DNA of 46,278 nucleotides, from positions 5,001 through 51,278 of the forward strand of contig CAITVN010000059.1 in the NCBI GenBank assembly GCA_903895855.1. The letters are read 5' to 3'. The position numbers and the translations under genes are program-made. Source of the stretch: Oligoflexia bacterium. GTDB lineage: Bacteria > Bdellovibrionota > UBA1018. Under the pieces are notes generated by a model. The model was not told where the DNA came from. It made no database searches and saw nothing but the letters and a program-made list of their open reading frames with translations. How positions within the stretch are numbered: the stretch's first letter is position 1; each line of letters begins with the position of its first letter. Below, in pieces: positions 17,250 to 25,660 of the stretch.

Positions 17250-19085
17250 ATGGAAAATCAAGCACCGGGTCGTGCTGGTGGTACGAATCCCAAATATTCT
17301 GACTCGAAAAGTGACGATTCGCCAAATCAAAAGGGTGTTCGTACGACGAAGCGAACGATTCTTTTAGAGCAAGTCAGGGAGTCTTCGGCCGAGCCGGGCG
17401 TTTATCTTATGAAAGATGCGGCTGGTCAGGTCTTGTATGTGGGTAAAGCCAAGGTTCTTAGGAATCGACTTTTGCAGTATTTTCAGCCGATCGAGCACGA
17501 AATGCTGCGAATCGAAATGATGCTAAGACGAGTCGATCACTTTGATGTGATTTTGACTGAAACCGAGGCTGAGGCCTTGATTCTTGAGTGCACGCTCATA
17601 AAGAAATATCGACCGCAATTCAATATTCGTTTAAAAGACGATAAGGCCTACCCTTACATTCGAATTGAAGTGGGTGAGAGTTTTCCACGTCTTGAATGGA
17701 CCCGGAAAGTAAAACGAGATGGCTCACGGTACTTTGGACCTTTTCCGGGGGCTTGGTCGGCTAGGCAAATTCAGCGGTTATTGACCGAAAAATTTCAATT
17801 GAGAGATTGCTCTGATAATTCGTTTAAGCACCGATCAAGGGCTTGTATCTTGTACCAAATGGGGCAATGCTCGGCGCCTTGTGTTGGAAAGGTTTCGGCC
17901 GAAAATTACCGCGATCAAATCAGACAAGTCGTGCGGGTTTTAGAGGGAAAAGACGACGGCTTTGTGCGTGAATTGAAAACGCTCATGGAACAAGCGGCCG
18001 AGGCGATGGAGTATGAAGACGCCGCATTTTGGAGAGATCAGCTAAAACACTTAGAAATCGTGACGGCCACGCAAGTCATGGATGAAGCTGGGTCAAATAA
18101 GCATCGCGACGTCTGCGTCCTTGCTGTGAAAGGTGGGGTTGGTCAGGCCGTCGTGTTGCAGGTTCGCGCTGGTCGCGTACTTTCAATTAAGCACCTAGTG
18201 GTTCAAAACAGTGACGAGTTGGCCGATTCAGCCGATTCTTTGATGGAATTTCTCAGTCAGTTTTATCTCATTGGTGATGGGACCATTTATAAAAGATTAG
18301 ACGATGCGTCGAGTTCTACTGATGCTGTTGGAAGCGCGGTGCTTGCTCCGACTGAAATTTTGGTCGATCAACTTCCGACCGATGCCGAGCTACTCGAGAA
18401 GACCATTGGGTTCAAGATCGTCAAAGCTGAATCTGAGGTTGAAAAACGCCTCATTTCTGTCGCCCAAGCAAATGCCGAATATGCTCTAGAAAACGCAGTA
18501 AAGCGCGATCAGTCGCATGGCATAGTAGCGCTCGAAGAGGTGCAGAAGAAATTGGGATTAGAGCGTCTGCCTTCTCGAATAGAATGTTATGATATCTCGA
18601 ATTTTCAGGGGGATTCGTCGGTTGCCTCGAGGGTGGTTTTTGTTGATGGAGCTCCAAATAAAAATCTGTATCGACGCTATAAGATACGTACCGTCGACGG
18701 ACAAAATGATTTTGCGATGATGAAAGAGGTGTTGTCGAGACGATTTTCGCCAGACAATGATGAACCGTTGCCCGACTTGATTGTCGTTGACGGCGGGAAG
18801 GGGCAGTTGGCTCAAGCGGTCGCCATTCTTGAAGAGTTATCGCTTCGAGATCTTGGGGTTGTGGGTCTCGCCAAAGCTCGAACTGAAAGCGATTTTCAGG
18901 CGGCAGAAGTGAAGTCTTCGGCAGAACGCTGTTTTCTGCCAGGTCGAAAAAATCCAGTCATTCTTTTGCCGCACACCGCATCGTTTCGCATTCTGACGCA
19001 CCTGAGAGATGAAGCTCATCGATTCGCGATTACCTACCACCGACAGCTTCGAGATAAAAAGAGTCTTGCAAGTGAGCAAGACTGA
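17250..19085 (+). CDS. uvrC: UvrABC excinuclease subunit C, lacking the C-terminal HhH domain
   Basis: The dual-incision nuclease of nucleotide excision repair. The start is taken at ATG 17250 (TTG 17229 and GTG 17241 are in frame upstream). A polar extension of about 45 residues precedes the GIY-YIG domain (PGVYLMKDAAGQVLYVGKAK, from about residue 49). The four-Cys cluster (C...RACILYQMGQCSAPC) that binds Fe-S in E. coli UvrC is kept. The UVR segment (EAMEYEDAAFWRDQL) and RNase H-like nuclease domain (ECYDISNFQGDSSVAS, DLIVVDGGKGQLAQA, HRFAITYHR) follow. The protein then ends 13 residues later, where UvrC normally continues into the tandem helix-hairpin-helix domain. The next gene begins 15 bases on, leaving no HhH remnant. 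Confidence 0.92.
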   Translation: MENQAPGRAGGTNPKYSDSKSDDSPNQKGVRTTKRTILLEQVRESSAEPGVYLMKDAAGQVLYVGKAKVLRNRLLQYFQPIEHEMLRIEMMLRRVDHFDVILTETEAEALILECTLIKKYRPQFNIRLKDDKAYPYIRIEVGESFPRLEWTRKVKRDGSRYFGPFPGAWSARQIQRLLTEKFQLRDCSDNSFKHRSRACILYQMGQCSAPCVGKVSAENYRDQIRQVVRVLEGKDDGFVRELKTLMEQAAEAMEYEDAAFWRDQLKHLEIVTATQVMDEAGSNKHRDVCVLAVKGGVGQAVVLQVRAGRVLSIKHLVVQNSDELADSADSLMEFLSQFYLIGDGTIYKRLDDASSSTDAVGSAVLAPTEILVDQLPTDAELLEKTIGFKIVKAESEVEKRLISVAQANAEYALENAVKRDQSHGIVALEEVQKKLGLERLPSRIECYDISNFQGDSSVASRVVFVDGAPNKNLYRRYKIRTVDGQNDFAMMKEVLSRRFSPDNDEPLPDLIVVDGGKGQLAQAVAILEELSLRDLGVVGLAKARTESDFQAAEVKSSAERCFLPGRKNPVILLPHTASFRILTHLRDEAHRFAITYHRQLRDKKSLASEQD

Positions 19086-19100
19086 GTCAAAAATAGTGAG

Positions 19101-19520
19101 ATGACGGGATCATTGACGGGTGCTGTGGCAGGTCAGGTAAAATTTTCGCGAAAACTGAGGGTTTTGGTGGTTGATGATGAACTCGAGATTCGGGAACTCA
19201 TTTGTGGTGAGCTAGAAGACATTTCTCCAGGGCTAGATGTCGTTTCTTGCAATGATGGAGAGGCCGCTTGGGCATCGATTCAAGCGCAGTCAGTTGATTT
19301 GTTAATTTCAGATATCAAAATGCCGAGAATGTCAGGGCTTGAGTTGCTTGAAAAGGTTCAAGGAATGTCAGCGTTCTTGAAGCCTAAACAAATCATGATG
19401 GTTTCTGGTTATGTGCCTGAAGGGACCATTTTCGCCGAATCGGGTGTCATGCTTGTCAATAAGCCGGTCGACTTTGAACAGTTTCGGGTAGATTTGACCT
19501 CGATTTTATCGTCTCTTTGA
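19101..19520 (+). CDS. Single-domain response regulator (receiver)
   Basis: A stand-alone REC domain of 139 residues with a 19-residue leader. All phosphotransfer positions are visible: acidic pair D25-D26 (VLVVDDE), phospho-acceptor D71 (LLISDIKMPRMSG), S102 and K121 (VNKPVDF). There is no output domain. It sits 15 bases after uvrC and 32 bases before folB, so it seems to be carried in a repair/folate operon with no kinase beside it; the REC-kinase at 22652 is the nearest candidate partner. Confidence 0.88.
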   Translation: MTGSLTGAVAGQVKFSRKLRVLVVDDELEIRELICGELEDISPGLDVVSCNDGEAAWASIQAQSVDLLISDIKMPRMSGLELLEKVQGMSAFLKPKQIMMVSGYVPEGTIFAESGVMLVNKPVDFEQFRVDLTSILSSL

Positions 19521-19552
19521 GATAATTAGAGTCTTGCGAATGCGAGGCCAAG

Positions 19553-19924
19553 ATGAAATCTCGGTTGGAGTTGAGAGAGTTGAGACTGCCGGTATCTTTG
19601 GGAGTTAGTGTAGAAGAGCGTGCGGTTCAGCAGTGGGTTAGGTTGACCCTTGAATTCGAATTTCAAAAACCACCTATGGCTATCGAAACCGATTCTATTC
19701 ATGACACGATTGGGTACGACCAGATTGCTTCACTGATTACCCGGTTTTTAGAAAAAAAATCATTTTGCCTCATTGAATCTCTTGGAAATTCAGTTTTGAA
19801 CAGTCTTCGTCAGTTTCTTGCTGAGAAAGGAATTTCTCAGACTAAAGTGAAGGTGGGGGTACTGAAAGAAAAGCTTCCGATGCCTTTTGAAACCTCTGGA
19901 GCGTATTTTGAAATTTCAGATTGA
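19553..19924 (+). CDS. folB: Dihydroneopterin aldolase
   Basis: Cleaves 7,8-dihydroneopterin to 6-hydroxymethyl-dihydropterin plus glycolaldehyde in folate synthesis; cytoplasmic homo-octamer in the family. 123 residues is normal. Seen: LELRELRLPVSLGVSVEERAVQQWV (family 'l.gi.v..hiGv...Er...Q.v'), DSIHDTIGYDQIASLI (family 'D.i.dtidY..v...i'), SFCLIESLGNSV (family Glu region, 'llE.la..i') and KVGVLKEKLPMPF (substrate-binding Lys region, 'v.v.KP..'). The adjacent folK-folP and folC confirm the pathway. Confidence 0.9.
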   Translation: MKSRLELRELRLPVSLGVSVEERAVQQWVRLTLEFEFQKPPMAIETDSIHDTIGYDQIASLITRFLEKKSFCLIESLGNSVLNSLRQFLAEKGISQTKVKVGVLKEKLPMPFETSGAYFEISD

Positions 19925-19933
19925 GGGCAGATC

Positions 19934-21286
19934 ATGATTCGGCAAATTGCAATAGGAATAGGTAGCAACCAGGGAGACCGAAAAGATTCAATTAGAAAAG
20001 CCCTTCGGTTGTTGCCGTTTGAAATTCAGTCTATTTCGTCGATCTTTGAATCTGATGCACTTTTGCCTGAGGGCGCGCCGCTACATTGGGATCAACCTTT
20101 TTTCAATTTGGTGGTGTTGGCGAGAACGGCACTTTCGCCGATTGAATGTCTAGAGTCGCTGAAGAAATTAGAAGTCAAAATTGGACGAGTTGAGCGCGAA
20201 CGATGGGCACCGCGAGTGATTGATCTCGATCTTCTCTGGTGTGAGGGAGTTCAAATGACGACGACACGATTGACTTTGCCTCATCCTGGCATTGTTGATC
20301 GACCTTTTGTTCTTCTGCCATTTGCACAAGTGGCTCCGCATTTGGTCATCGGCGATCTTAGTTTTAAGAATTCTCATAATGCAAAGACGTTGAGAGATCT
20401 GGCTAGAAAGTATGCCCACCTTGACCCCGGCGAGGTTCCGTTTCGAACGAGAAGAACAAGTGAGTCTTTGATCAAGATTGTGGGTGTTTTGAACGCAACA
20501 CCCGATTCTTTTTCTCATACTTCTGGTGACCAGGGTCTGGCGAAGATTCGATCTCTATTGTCTTCGGGCATTGACGTGATCGACATAGGGGGCGAGTCGA
20601 CTCGACCTGGTGCGGTTGCGGTTTCAGAGTCTGAAGAGTGGGCGAGAATTTCGCCTGTTATAGAAACGATTCAAGACGAGCTGAGATTGCAGACTTCAGA
20701 GGGTTCGCTAACGAAAGTGAAAATAAGCATTGATACCCGACATTCTAAAGTCGCTGAAAGAGCTCTAGAGTTAGGGGTCGATTGGATCAATGATGTGGCA
20801 GGGCTTCGAGATTCAGAAATGGCACGATTAGCCTCACATTCTAGTGCAAAATGGGTAGTGATGCACAGCCTATCGGTACCACCGCTACCAGACGAAACGA
20901 TTGCGCCTTCTAAATGTCCGATAGAGACAATAGGCAACTGGGTGATGTCGACACTGAAGAAGCTTGAACAAAAAGGCATAGCCCTGGATCGGGTCATTTT
21001 TGATCCGGGCATTGGATTTGGCAAAACCCCCGAACAGAATCTTGAGATCATTTCTCGCATGTCTGAACTTCGCTGGTTGAGGGTAGAGTGGCTCTTAGGA
21101 TATTCTCGAAAATCATTCATGGCAAAGTTCTCGAAGGTGCCCGCCAGTGACAGGGGGTTAGAAACCTCTCTCATCAGTTCTCGGTTGGCAGCACAGGGGT
21201 TCGATGGCATTGACTACTTGCGGGTTCACGATGTCGAAATGAATAGCCGCGCGATTGCTTATGGAGCCTATCAGGGACCTTTGTGA
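19934..21286 (+). CDS. folKP: Bifunctional HPPK / dihydropteroate synthase (FolK-FolP fusion)
   Basis: Carries two successive folate steps in one 450-residue chain: pyrophosphorylation of 6-hydroxymethyl-dihydropterin and its condensation with p-aminobenzoate. The N-terminal HPPK domain (about 1-150) has IAIGIGSNQGDR, FFNLVV and RWAPRVIDLDLLW. The C-terminal DHPS domain (about 178-445) has GVLNATPDSFSHT, DVIDIGGESTRPGA, KISIDTRHSKVAE, WINDVAGL, DPGIGFGKTPEQNL, GYSRKSF and RVHDV, all expected pterin and phosphate contacts. The usual DSFSDGG is DSFSHTS here. FolK-FolP fusions occur in some eukaryotes and bacteria. It starts 9 bases after folB. Confidence 0.92.
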   Translation: MIRQIAIGIGSNQGDRKDSIRKALRLLPFEIQSISSIFESDALLPEGAPLHWDQPFFNLVVLARTALSPIECLESLKKLEVKIGRVERERWAPRVIDLDLLWCEGVQMTTTRLTLPHPGIVDRPFVLLPFAQVAPHLVIGDLSFKNSHNAKTLRDLARKYAHLDPGEVPFRTRRTSESLIKIVGVLNATPDSFSHTSGDQGLAKIRSLLSSGIDVIDIGGESTRPGAVAVSESEEWARISPVIETIQDELRLQTSEGSLTKVKISIDTRHSKVAERALELGVDWINDVAGLRDSEMARLASHSSAKWVVMHSLSVPPLPDETIAPSKCPIETIGNWVMSTLKKLEQKGIALDRVIFDPGIGFGKTPEQNLEIISRMSELRWLRVEWLLGYSRKSFMAKFSKVPASDRGLETSLISSRLAAQGFDGIDYLRVHDVEMNSRAIAYGAYQGPL

Positions 21287-21295
21287 AAACCATTC

Positions 21296-21321
21296 ATGAA
21301 ATACACCGATGAAATACACTG
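21296..21321. repeat. 13-bp tandem duplication of the folC start region
   Basis: ATGAAATACACCG (21296-21308) is repeated as ATGAAATACACTG (21309-21321). The first ATG is in a different frame from folC; the second is the folC start. The duplication leaves a decoy start codon 13 bases upstream, in the folKP-folC junction. Confidence 0.85.
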
Positions 21322-22568
21322 AAATTGTTGAGCATCTAGAGTCATTGGGGGTGATGCCTCGAGGGCGTCCCAGTATTCAGCCGACAAAAAAAGCTTTGGA
21401 GGCCTTGGGATTGGCGTTGCCCAAACCTGAGCGCGTGATTGTGGTCGCCGGTACCAACGGAAAGGGCTCAGTTTGCGCCACTCTTGAAGCATTGCTGCTC
21501 AGTGCGGGCTGTTCGGTCGGTTTGTACACTTCTCCACATTTGATTCGTACCACTGAGCGAATTCGCGTGAATGGGCGTGAGATTTCAGAACTGCGATTTA
21601 GTGCGGCGTTCGAGAGTGTTCGCGATACTTGCCACACAATGGAATTGTCACATTTTGAATGGTTGACTTTGATGGCGGCAACGATTTTTTCTGAAGACCT
21701 ACTTGGAGAAAAGACCTATTGGATTTTAGAAGTCGGAATGGGGGGTAGTTTTGATGCCACGAATGCATTTGAGCACTCGATCAATGTGGTGACTCGATTA
21801 GGAATTGATCACGAAAATTGGCTTGGCCGTGATTTGTTGTCGATAGCTAGAAATAAATTCGGAATTGTTCGCGCTGGTGTTCAAGTAAAAGTAGTCACTT
21901 GGCCTCTAAATCCTGAAATAGAAGGTTTAAAAAAAGAAGTTCAAGATCGAGCTGGTTGCGAGTGGATTGAGGTATTCGATAGGGCAGATCAAGACGAGGG
22001 AGGCGTGGTTCGTGACCTGGGGAAATTTGGACGAGCGAGTTTGAATCTGGTCGGACGGCGAGGAAAAGAAAATACTCAGATGGCACTCGAGGTTTTCAAT
22101 CAACTTGGGTTTGATTCGAGTCAACACCTTGACTCTCTTTCTCGAGTCAATTGGCCGGGTCGATTTCAAAAAATTGAGGTTGAGGGGGCACGGTGTCCTG
22201 TGTATTTTTCGGGCGATCACAATGTTCAAGGGATTCATAGTCTGATTGAGATCTTGGATGCTTATTCGTCTCGGCACCTTTGGATTTTGCTGGGAATCGG
22301 AGAAGAGAAAGCTTCGTCACTCATGTTTGAGGCGTTGAAAAGTGGCTTGGGGCAGCGCCCCTGGTCGTTTGCGTTAACTAAGGCGAGCTTCAAAGGTCGA
22401 GCGTTTGACCAATACGACCAACAAATAACGCGTCAGATGCTTTTTTTTGAAGAAAATTCGGCACTTGCCTTAGCTCGGGTGATCGAGCTGGCTCAACCTG
22501 AAGATTTGGTGTTGGTCACTGGCTCTCTTTACCTGGTCGGTGAGTTGCTAAAAAGGTGTGTCGTTTAA
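21309..22568 (+). CDS. folC: Dihydrofolate synthase / folylpolyglutamate synthase
   Basis: An ATP-dependent Mur-ligase-type enzyme that adds glutamate to dihydropteroate and to folates. 419 residues is typical. Seen: P-loop VVAGTNGKGSVCATLEALL, GLYTSPHLIRTTERIRVNGREI, FEWLTLMAA, VGMGGSFDATN and the INVVTRLGIDHENWLG magnesium/ATP block. The usual DGAHN motif of the C-terminal domain reads SGDHNVQG here, so its Ala and first Asp are changed, though the Asn is kept. It closes the folB-folKP-folC cluster. Mono- versus bifunctionality cannot be read from sequence. Confidence 0.9.
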   Translation: MKYTEIVEHLESLGVMPRGRPSIQPTKKALEALGLALPKPERVIVVAGTNGKGSVCATLEALLLSAGCSVGLYTSPHLIRTTERIRVNGREISELRFSAAFESVRDTCHTMELSHFEWLTLMAATIFSEDLLGEKTYWILEVGMGGSFDATNAFEHSINVVTRLGIDHENWLGRDLLSIARNKFGIVRAGVQVKVVTWPLNPEIEGLKKEVQDRAGCEWIEVFDRADQDEGGVVRDLGKFGRASLNLVGRRGKENTQMALEVFNQLGFDSSQHLDSLSRVNWPGRFQKIEVEGARCPVYFSGDHNVQGIHSLIEILDAYSSRHLWILLGIGEEKASSLMFEALKSGLGQRPWSFALTKASFKGRAFDQYDQQITRQMLFFEENSALALARVIELAQPEDLVLVTGSLYLVGELLKRCVV

Positions 22569-22607
22569 GATTTTTCCAAACTTTTTTTGTTAAGAATCGA
22601 TTTCGAG

Positions 22608-22636
22608 TTTAAGCGCTACCCCAAGGCTTCCGATAG
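22608..22636 (+). promoter_or_regulatory. Candidate sigma-28 (FliA)-type promoter upstream of the CheA-like gene
   Basis: TTTAA (22608-22612), 17 bases, then CCGATAG (22630-22636) keeps the spacing of the sigma-28 consensus TAAAGTTT-N11-GCCGATAA. The -35 half is a partial match. It would start transcription only about 9 bases before ATG 22652, an unusually short leader, so this is a weak call. Confidence 0.3.
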
Positions 22637-22651
22637 GCTTGATAGTCACCT

Positions 22652-24331
22652 ATGAGTAAACTTGCCTATTTAGTCGATGATTCAGCCCTAGCCCTCAAGA
22701 TCAATGCCAATGCTATTCAAAGTTATTTCAAAGACATTGAACTCAAGACGTTTCGCAGTGGGACCGAGTTGATTGAGGCCTTGAAGCTTGAGACTCAACC
22801 GATTTTTGCAGTCTTTTCTGACGTCAATATGCCCAACGTTTCTGGGCATGATGTGTGTTCATGGGTGAAGAGAAATCCGAAGCGGCATGCAACTCCAGTG
22901 ATCATGGTGACTGCTGAACTTGAAGAAAAAGAAAAAGCGTTTGCTCTGAAAAATGGTGCCTCAGCCTACCTAGAAAAGCCCCTCAAGGCAGAAGACATGA
23001 CGGCGCTATTGGATAGGCTTTCGAACCAGTCTGACATTCTGTCTCGCTCAAACGAACTAGATTTAGCATTTTGTGGCGAAGTCTTAGAAACCGTCGATAC
23101 GATGCATAAGCTTCTGGTGGGATTCAACGATGACAAAGCTAAAGAAATCTATCGCGGATTGCACACAGTCAAAGGTGGAGCCAACTCACTGCAGTTTCCG
23201 CAGTTGGGTCAATTTGTTCACACGGCCGAAGCGTTTTTGTCGACGGTGCGCCAGGCGAAGCTCTTTGGTGCCCCCCAGGTAACAAAAGTGTTTCAAGCAA
23301 TTTTTGGGTTCATTGAAGCGCAAGCTGAAAATATTCGAAGCGAGCGCCAGCTTGAGATTGCTCCGATTGCCGTGATGGAAGACATTCGTCTGATTTTGGC
23401 AAACGTAGCCGCAGGCTGGAGTCTTCCGGGAGCTGAAAACAGTGGTCATGGGCCCGTGCAGAATCACCAGAGCGCGCCGTCAGGCGCCGCTGGAGAAGCA
23501 GGCACCGAAGAGAAGGCGCCACACGAGTTCATTGTTTCAAGAAATGCGAGCTCGGTCAGAATCGCCAACGAAAAACTCGATGATTTGCAAGTGAGGTTTA
23601 AGAAAATTCTACAGACGAGAAATAAGATCAGCAGCTTTGCTATGCAGCTGCATCAAGAATTCTCTGATGAGGCTTTTCCAAAAGATCTTGCAAAATTGGT
23701 TGAAGATCTAAAAACTGAGTCATCTGAAGTGATGGAATTTTTCATTGCTCTTAGGGTGACCCCAGTGAGTCGAATTAAGAATTTCGCTCAGCGAGTGGTC
23801 GCACAGACTGCTGAAACAACAGAAAAATTGGTGAGACTTGAGTTTGAGTCAGAAAAATGGCTCGAAGTCGACCAATCGATTCAAGATGCCCTCGAAGCGG
23901 CCTTGACTCATATTTTACGCAACTCGGTTGATCACGGAATAGAGAAGTCTGATGACCGCAAGATGGCGGGAAAAGACGACGTGGGCGTCATTAAGATCAA
24001 CATTCATCGAAAAGATGATGTCTTAGTCGAGGCAATCATTAGCGATGACGGCGGCGGTATTCGACGCGACAAACTTAAGCAGGCTTTGGTAAAGAAGGGT
24101 GTTTTGACTCAAGAGCAAGCCGATCGAATGACTGATTCGCAGGCGTTAGACCTGGTCTTTGTTGATGGCCTATCTACACGCACAGAGGTCAGTGACATTT
24201 CAGGACGAGGGGTGGGCTTGGGTGCGGTTAAAGACGCGATCGAAAAAATGGGTGGAAAAATCAATGTTTTTTCAGAAATAGGAAAAGGAAGTGAGTTTAG
24301 GATTCAGATTCCGAGAATTTTTAGATTGTAA
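22652..24331 (+). CDS. CheA-like hybrid histidine kinase: REC-HPt-dimerisation-HATPase, no CheW-like domain
   Basis: A soluble 559-residue signalling kinase. Order: receiver domain (1-125) with D9-D10, phospho-site D57 (FSDVNMPNVSG), T87, K109; HPt domain (about 128-235) with phospho-His 171 in GLHTVKGGANSL; acidic linker (about 262-292); P3-like helices (about 300-395); CheA P4 ATPase with HILRNSVDHGIEKSDDRKMA (N box), ISDDGGGIRRDKL (G1), DGLSTRTEVSDISGRGVGLG (G2). It stops right after the ATPase (RIQIPRIFRL), so the P5/CheW domain that couples CheA to receptors is absent. CheY and STAS-CheX genes follow on the same strand. It probably takes or gives phosphate through its own receiver rather than through a receptor array. 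Confidence 0.85.
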   Translation: MSKLAYLVDDSALALKINANAIQSYFKDIELKTFRSGTELIEALKLETQPIFAVFSDVNMPNVSGHDVCSWVKRNPKRHATPVIMVTAELEEKEKAFALKNGASAYLEKPLKAEDMTALLDRLSNQSDILSRSNELDLAFCGEVLETVDTMHKLLVGFNDDKAKEIYRGLHTVKGGANSLQFPQLGQFVHTAEAFLSTVRQAKLFGAPQVTKVFQAIFGFIEAQAENIRSERQLEIAPIAVMEDIRLILANVAAGWSLPGAENSGHGPVQNHQSAPSGAAGEAGTEEKAPHEFIVSRNASSVRIANEKLDDLQVRFKKILQTRNKISSFAMQLHQEFSDEAFPKDLAKLVEDLKTESSEVMEFFIALRVTPVSRIKNFAQRVVAQTAETTEKLVRLEFESEKWLEVDQSIQDALEAALTHILRNSVDHGIEKSDDRKMAGKDDVGVIKINIHRKDDVLVEAIISDDGGGIRRDKLKQALVKKGVLTQEQADRMTDSQALDLVFVDGLSTRTEVSDISGRGVGLGAVKDAIEKMGGKINVFSEIGKGSEFRIQIPRIFRL

Positions 24332-24384
24332 TAATTTTTTTAGAAACTGTGAATGGTGACCGAGACAAGAATGAGGGGAATGTT

Positions 24385-24807
24385 GTGAACAAGCTCAGAA
24401 TCATGTTGGTAGATGACTCATCAAATCTGCGGCATGTCATCAAAAGGTACATCGCTTCTGGAGAATTTGGCATGGAGCTCATCTTCTTTGAAGCGGGCGA
24501 TGGTGCCGTTGCCATGCAAACTATTCAAGAGCAAGACGTGATTGGCGAACCCATCGATGTGATTTTTTTGGATTGGATGATGCCCCGGGTGACCGGCTAT
24601 GAATTTTTGATGCAAATCAAATCGATGGAACCCTTCAAAGAGCGGCCTTTTATCGTAATGCTAACGGCCGAAACCTATGCTGAGCAGATTAACGCGATTC
24701 AAAAATACAATGTCGATGCCTATGTCACTAAGCCCTTTACCCAAGAAGACTTGGTTTCAACGTTGATGAAAATCGTTGACGGAAAGGGGCTCAAACGTGC
24801 CGTTTGA
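24385..24807 (+). CDS. CheY-like response regulator
   Basis: A single receiver domain of 140 residues. The start is chosen at GTG 24385 because GAGGGGA sits 6-8 bases upstream and the product begins MNKLRIMLVDD, as expected of CheY; an in-frame GTG at 24349 would add 12 polar residues. Key positions: D10-D11, phospho-acceptor D63 (IFLDWMMPRVTGYEF), T94, K116 (VTKPF). It is the likely phosphate acceptor of the upstream REC-HPt kinase. Its end overlaps the start of the STAS-CheX gene by 11 bases, suggesting translational coupling. Confidence 0.88.
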   Translation: MNKLRIMLVDDSSNLRHVIKRYIASGEFGMELIFFEAGDGAVAMQTIQEQDVIGEPIDVIFLDWMMPRVTGYEFLMQIKSMEPFKERPFIVMLTAETYAEQINAIQKYNVDAYVTKPFTQEDLVSTLMKIVDGKGLKRAV

Positions 24808-25660
24808 GATACTTAACCAAAACGAATACATACTGATCAAGCTTAAGGGCGAATGTGGCAATGAGAACATTAACCTTCAAGAAGAGTTTCAATTAAAGAA
24901 AGCTGAATGGGGTTTGAAGTTTTGTATCGTGAATTGCACCGAGTGCAGCATGATGAATTCGATCTTCATGAGGCACCTGGCCCAAGTTTACCGAGATCTC
25001 AAGACCCTGAATGGTCAAATTAGGTTGGTGGGTTGTAATCCAAAACTTCAAGATGCCATTAAGAATAGCGGTCTAGACCGAATCTTGATGAACAAAATGA
25101 GCTTGCGTGGCGCGCTCGTTGATTTTGGGTTGGTCAAACAAAAAGAGTTTGATGTAAATTTTATTAATCCGTTTTTAAATGCCACTCAAAAAGTTTTAAA
25201 AATTCAGTGTTTTATCGAGGCAAAACCATTAAAACCTCATTTAAAAAAACCCACAGACCCTCTGTTACTCGGTGATGTGAGCGGAATTATTTCAATTAAC
25301 TCAGAGACTTTTTCGGGTACCCTTGCGATTAGTTTGCCGGAAAAAATATTTCTGACCATCGTGAAGAATATGTTGGGCGAGGAGATGACCGCAATTACCG
25401 ATCAAAACGTCGACTTGGTCGGTGAAATCGCAAACATCATTTTAGGACAAGCGAAGCTAGAGCTGATTGGTCTAGGGTATTCACTACAAGCGGCACTGCC
25501 TTCGTGCGTGTGGGGTAAGGATCACAAAATTAAACACTTCGGTACTGGGGTGTGTGTTGTTATTCCGTTTGAAACCCCCGTGGGAACCTTCTATTCAGAA
25601 ATCATGACGAACAATGGCCTTCTAGCGCAAGTTAATACGAATAAACCTAAAGTCGCGTAA
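24797..25660 (+). CDS. STAS domain fused to CheX-like phosphatase domain
   Basis: Residues 1-115 form a STAS-like domain (anti-sigma-factor-antagonist fold; ILIKLKGECGNENI, CSMMNSIFMRHLAQVY, GQIRLVGCN). Residues about 130-285 resemble CheX, the CheY-P phosphatase, with FINPFLNATQKVLKIQCF, GDVSGIISINSETFSGTLAI and the helix VDLVGEIANIILGQAKLEL, which carries the Glu-x-x-Asn pair used for dephosphorylation. The start is GTG 24797, with AAAGGGG 7-8 bases upstream, inside the cheY-like gene. Likely role: removing phosphate from the CheY just upstream, with the STAS part as partner-binding module. It converges on and overlaps the 3' end of the minus-strand barrel gene by 14 bases. Confidence 0.75.
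   Translation: MPFEILNQNEYILIKLKGECGNENINLQEEFQLKKAEWGLKFCIVNCTECSMMNSIFMRHLAQVYRDLKTLNGQIRLVGCNPKLQDAIKNSGLDRILMNKMSLRGALVDFGLVKQKEFDVNFINPFLNATQKVLKIQCFIEAKPLKPHLKKPTDPLLLGDVSGIISINSETFSGTLAISLPEKIFLTIVKNMLGEEMTAITDQNVDLVGEIANIILGQAKLELIGLGYSLQAALPSCVWGKDHKIKHFGTGVCVVIPFETPVGTFYSEIMTNNGLLAQVNTNKPKVA

Noticed and set aside
19086..19100. Frameshifted HhH remnant after uvrC
   Set aside because: Only 15 bases separate uvrC from the next gene, which is a clear receiver domain; no HhH-like residues appear in any frame there.
20671..21210. 179-codon minus-strand reading frame opposite folKP
   Set aside because: It lies fully inside the DHPS domain coding sequence and has no ribosome site or recognisable protein features.
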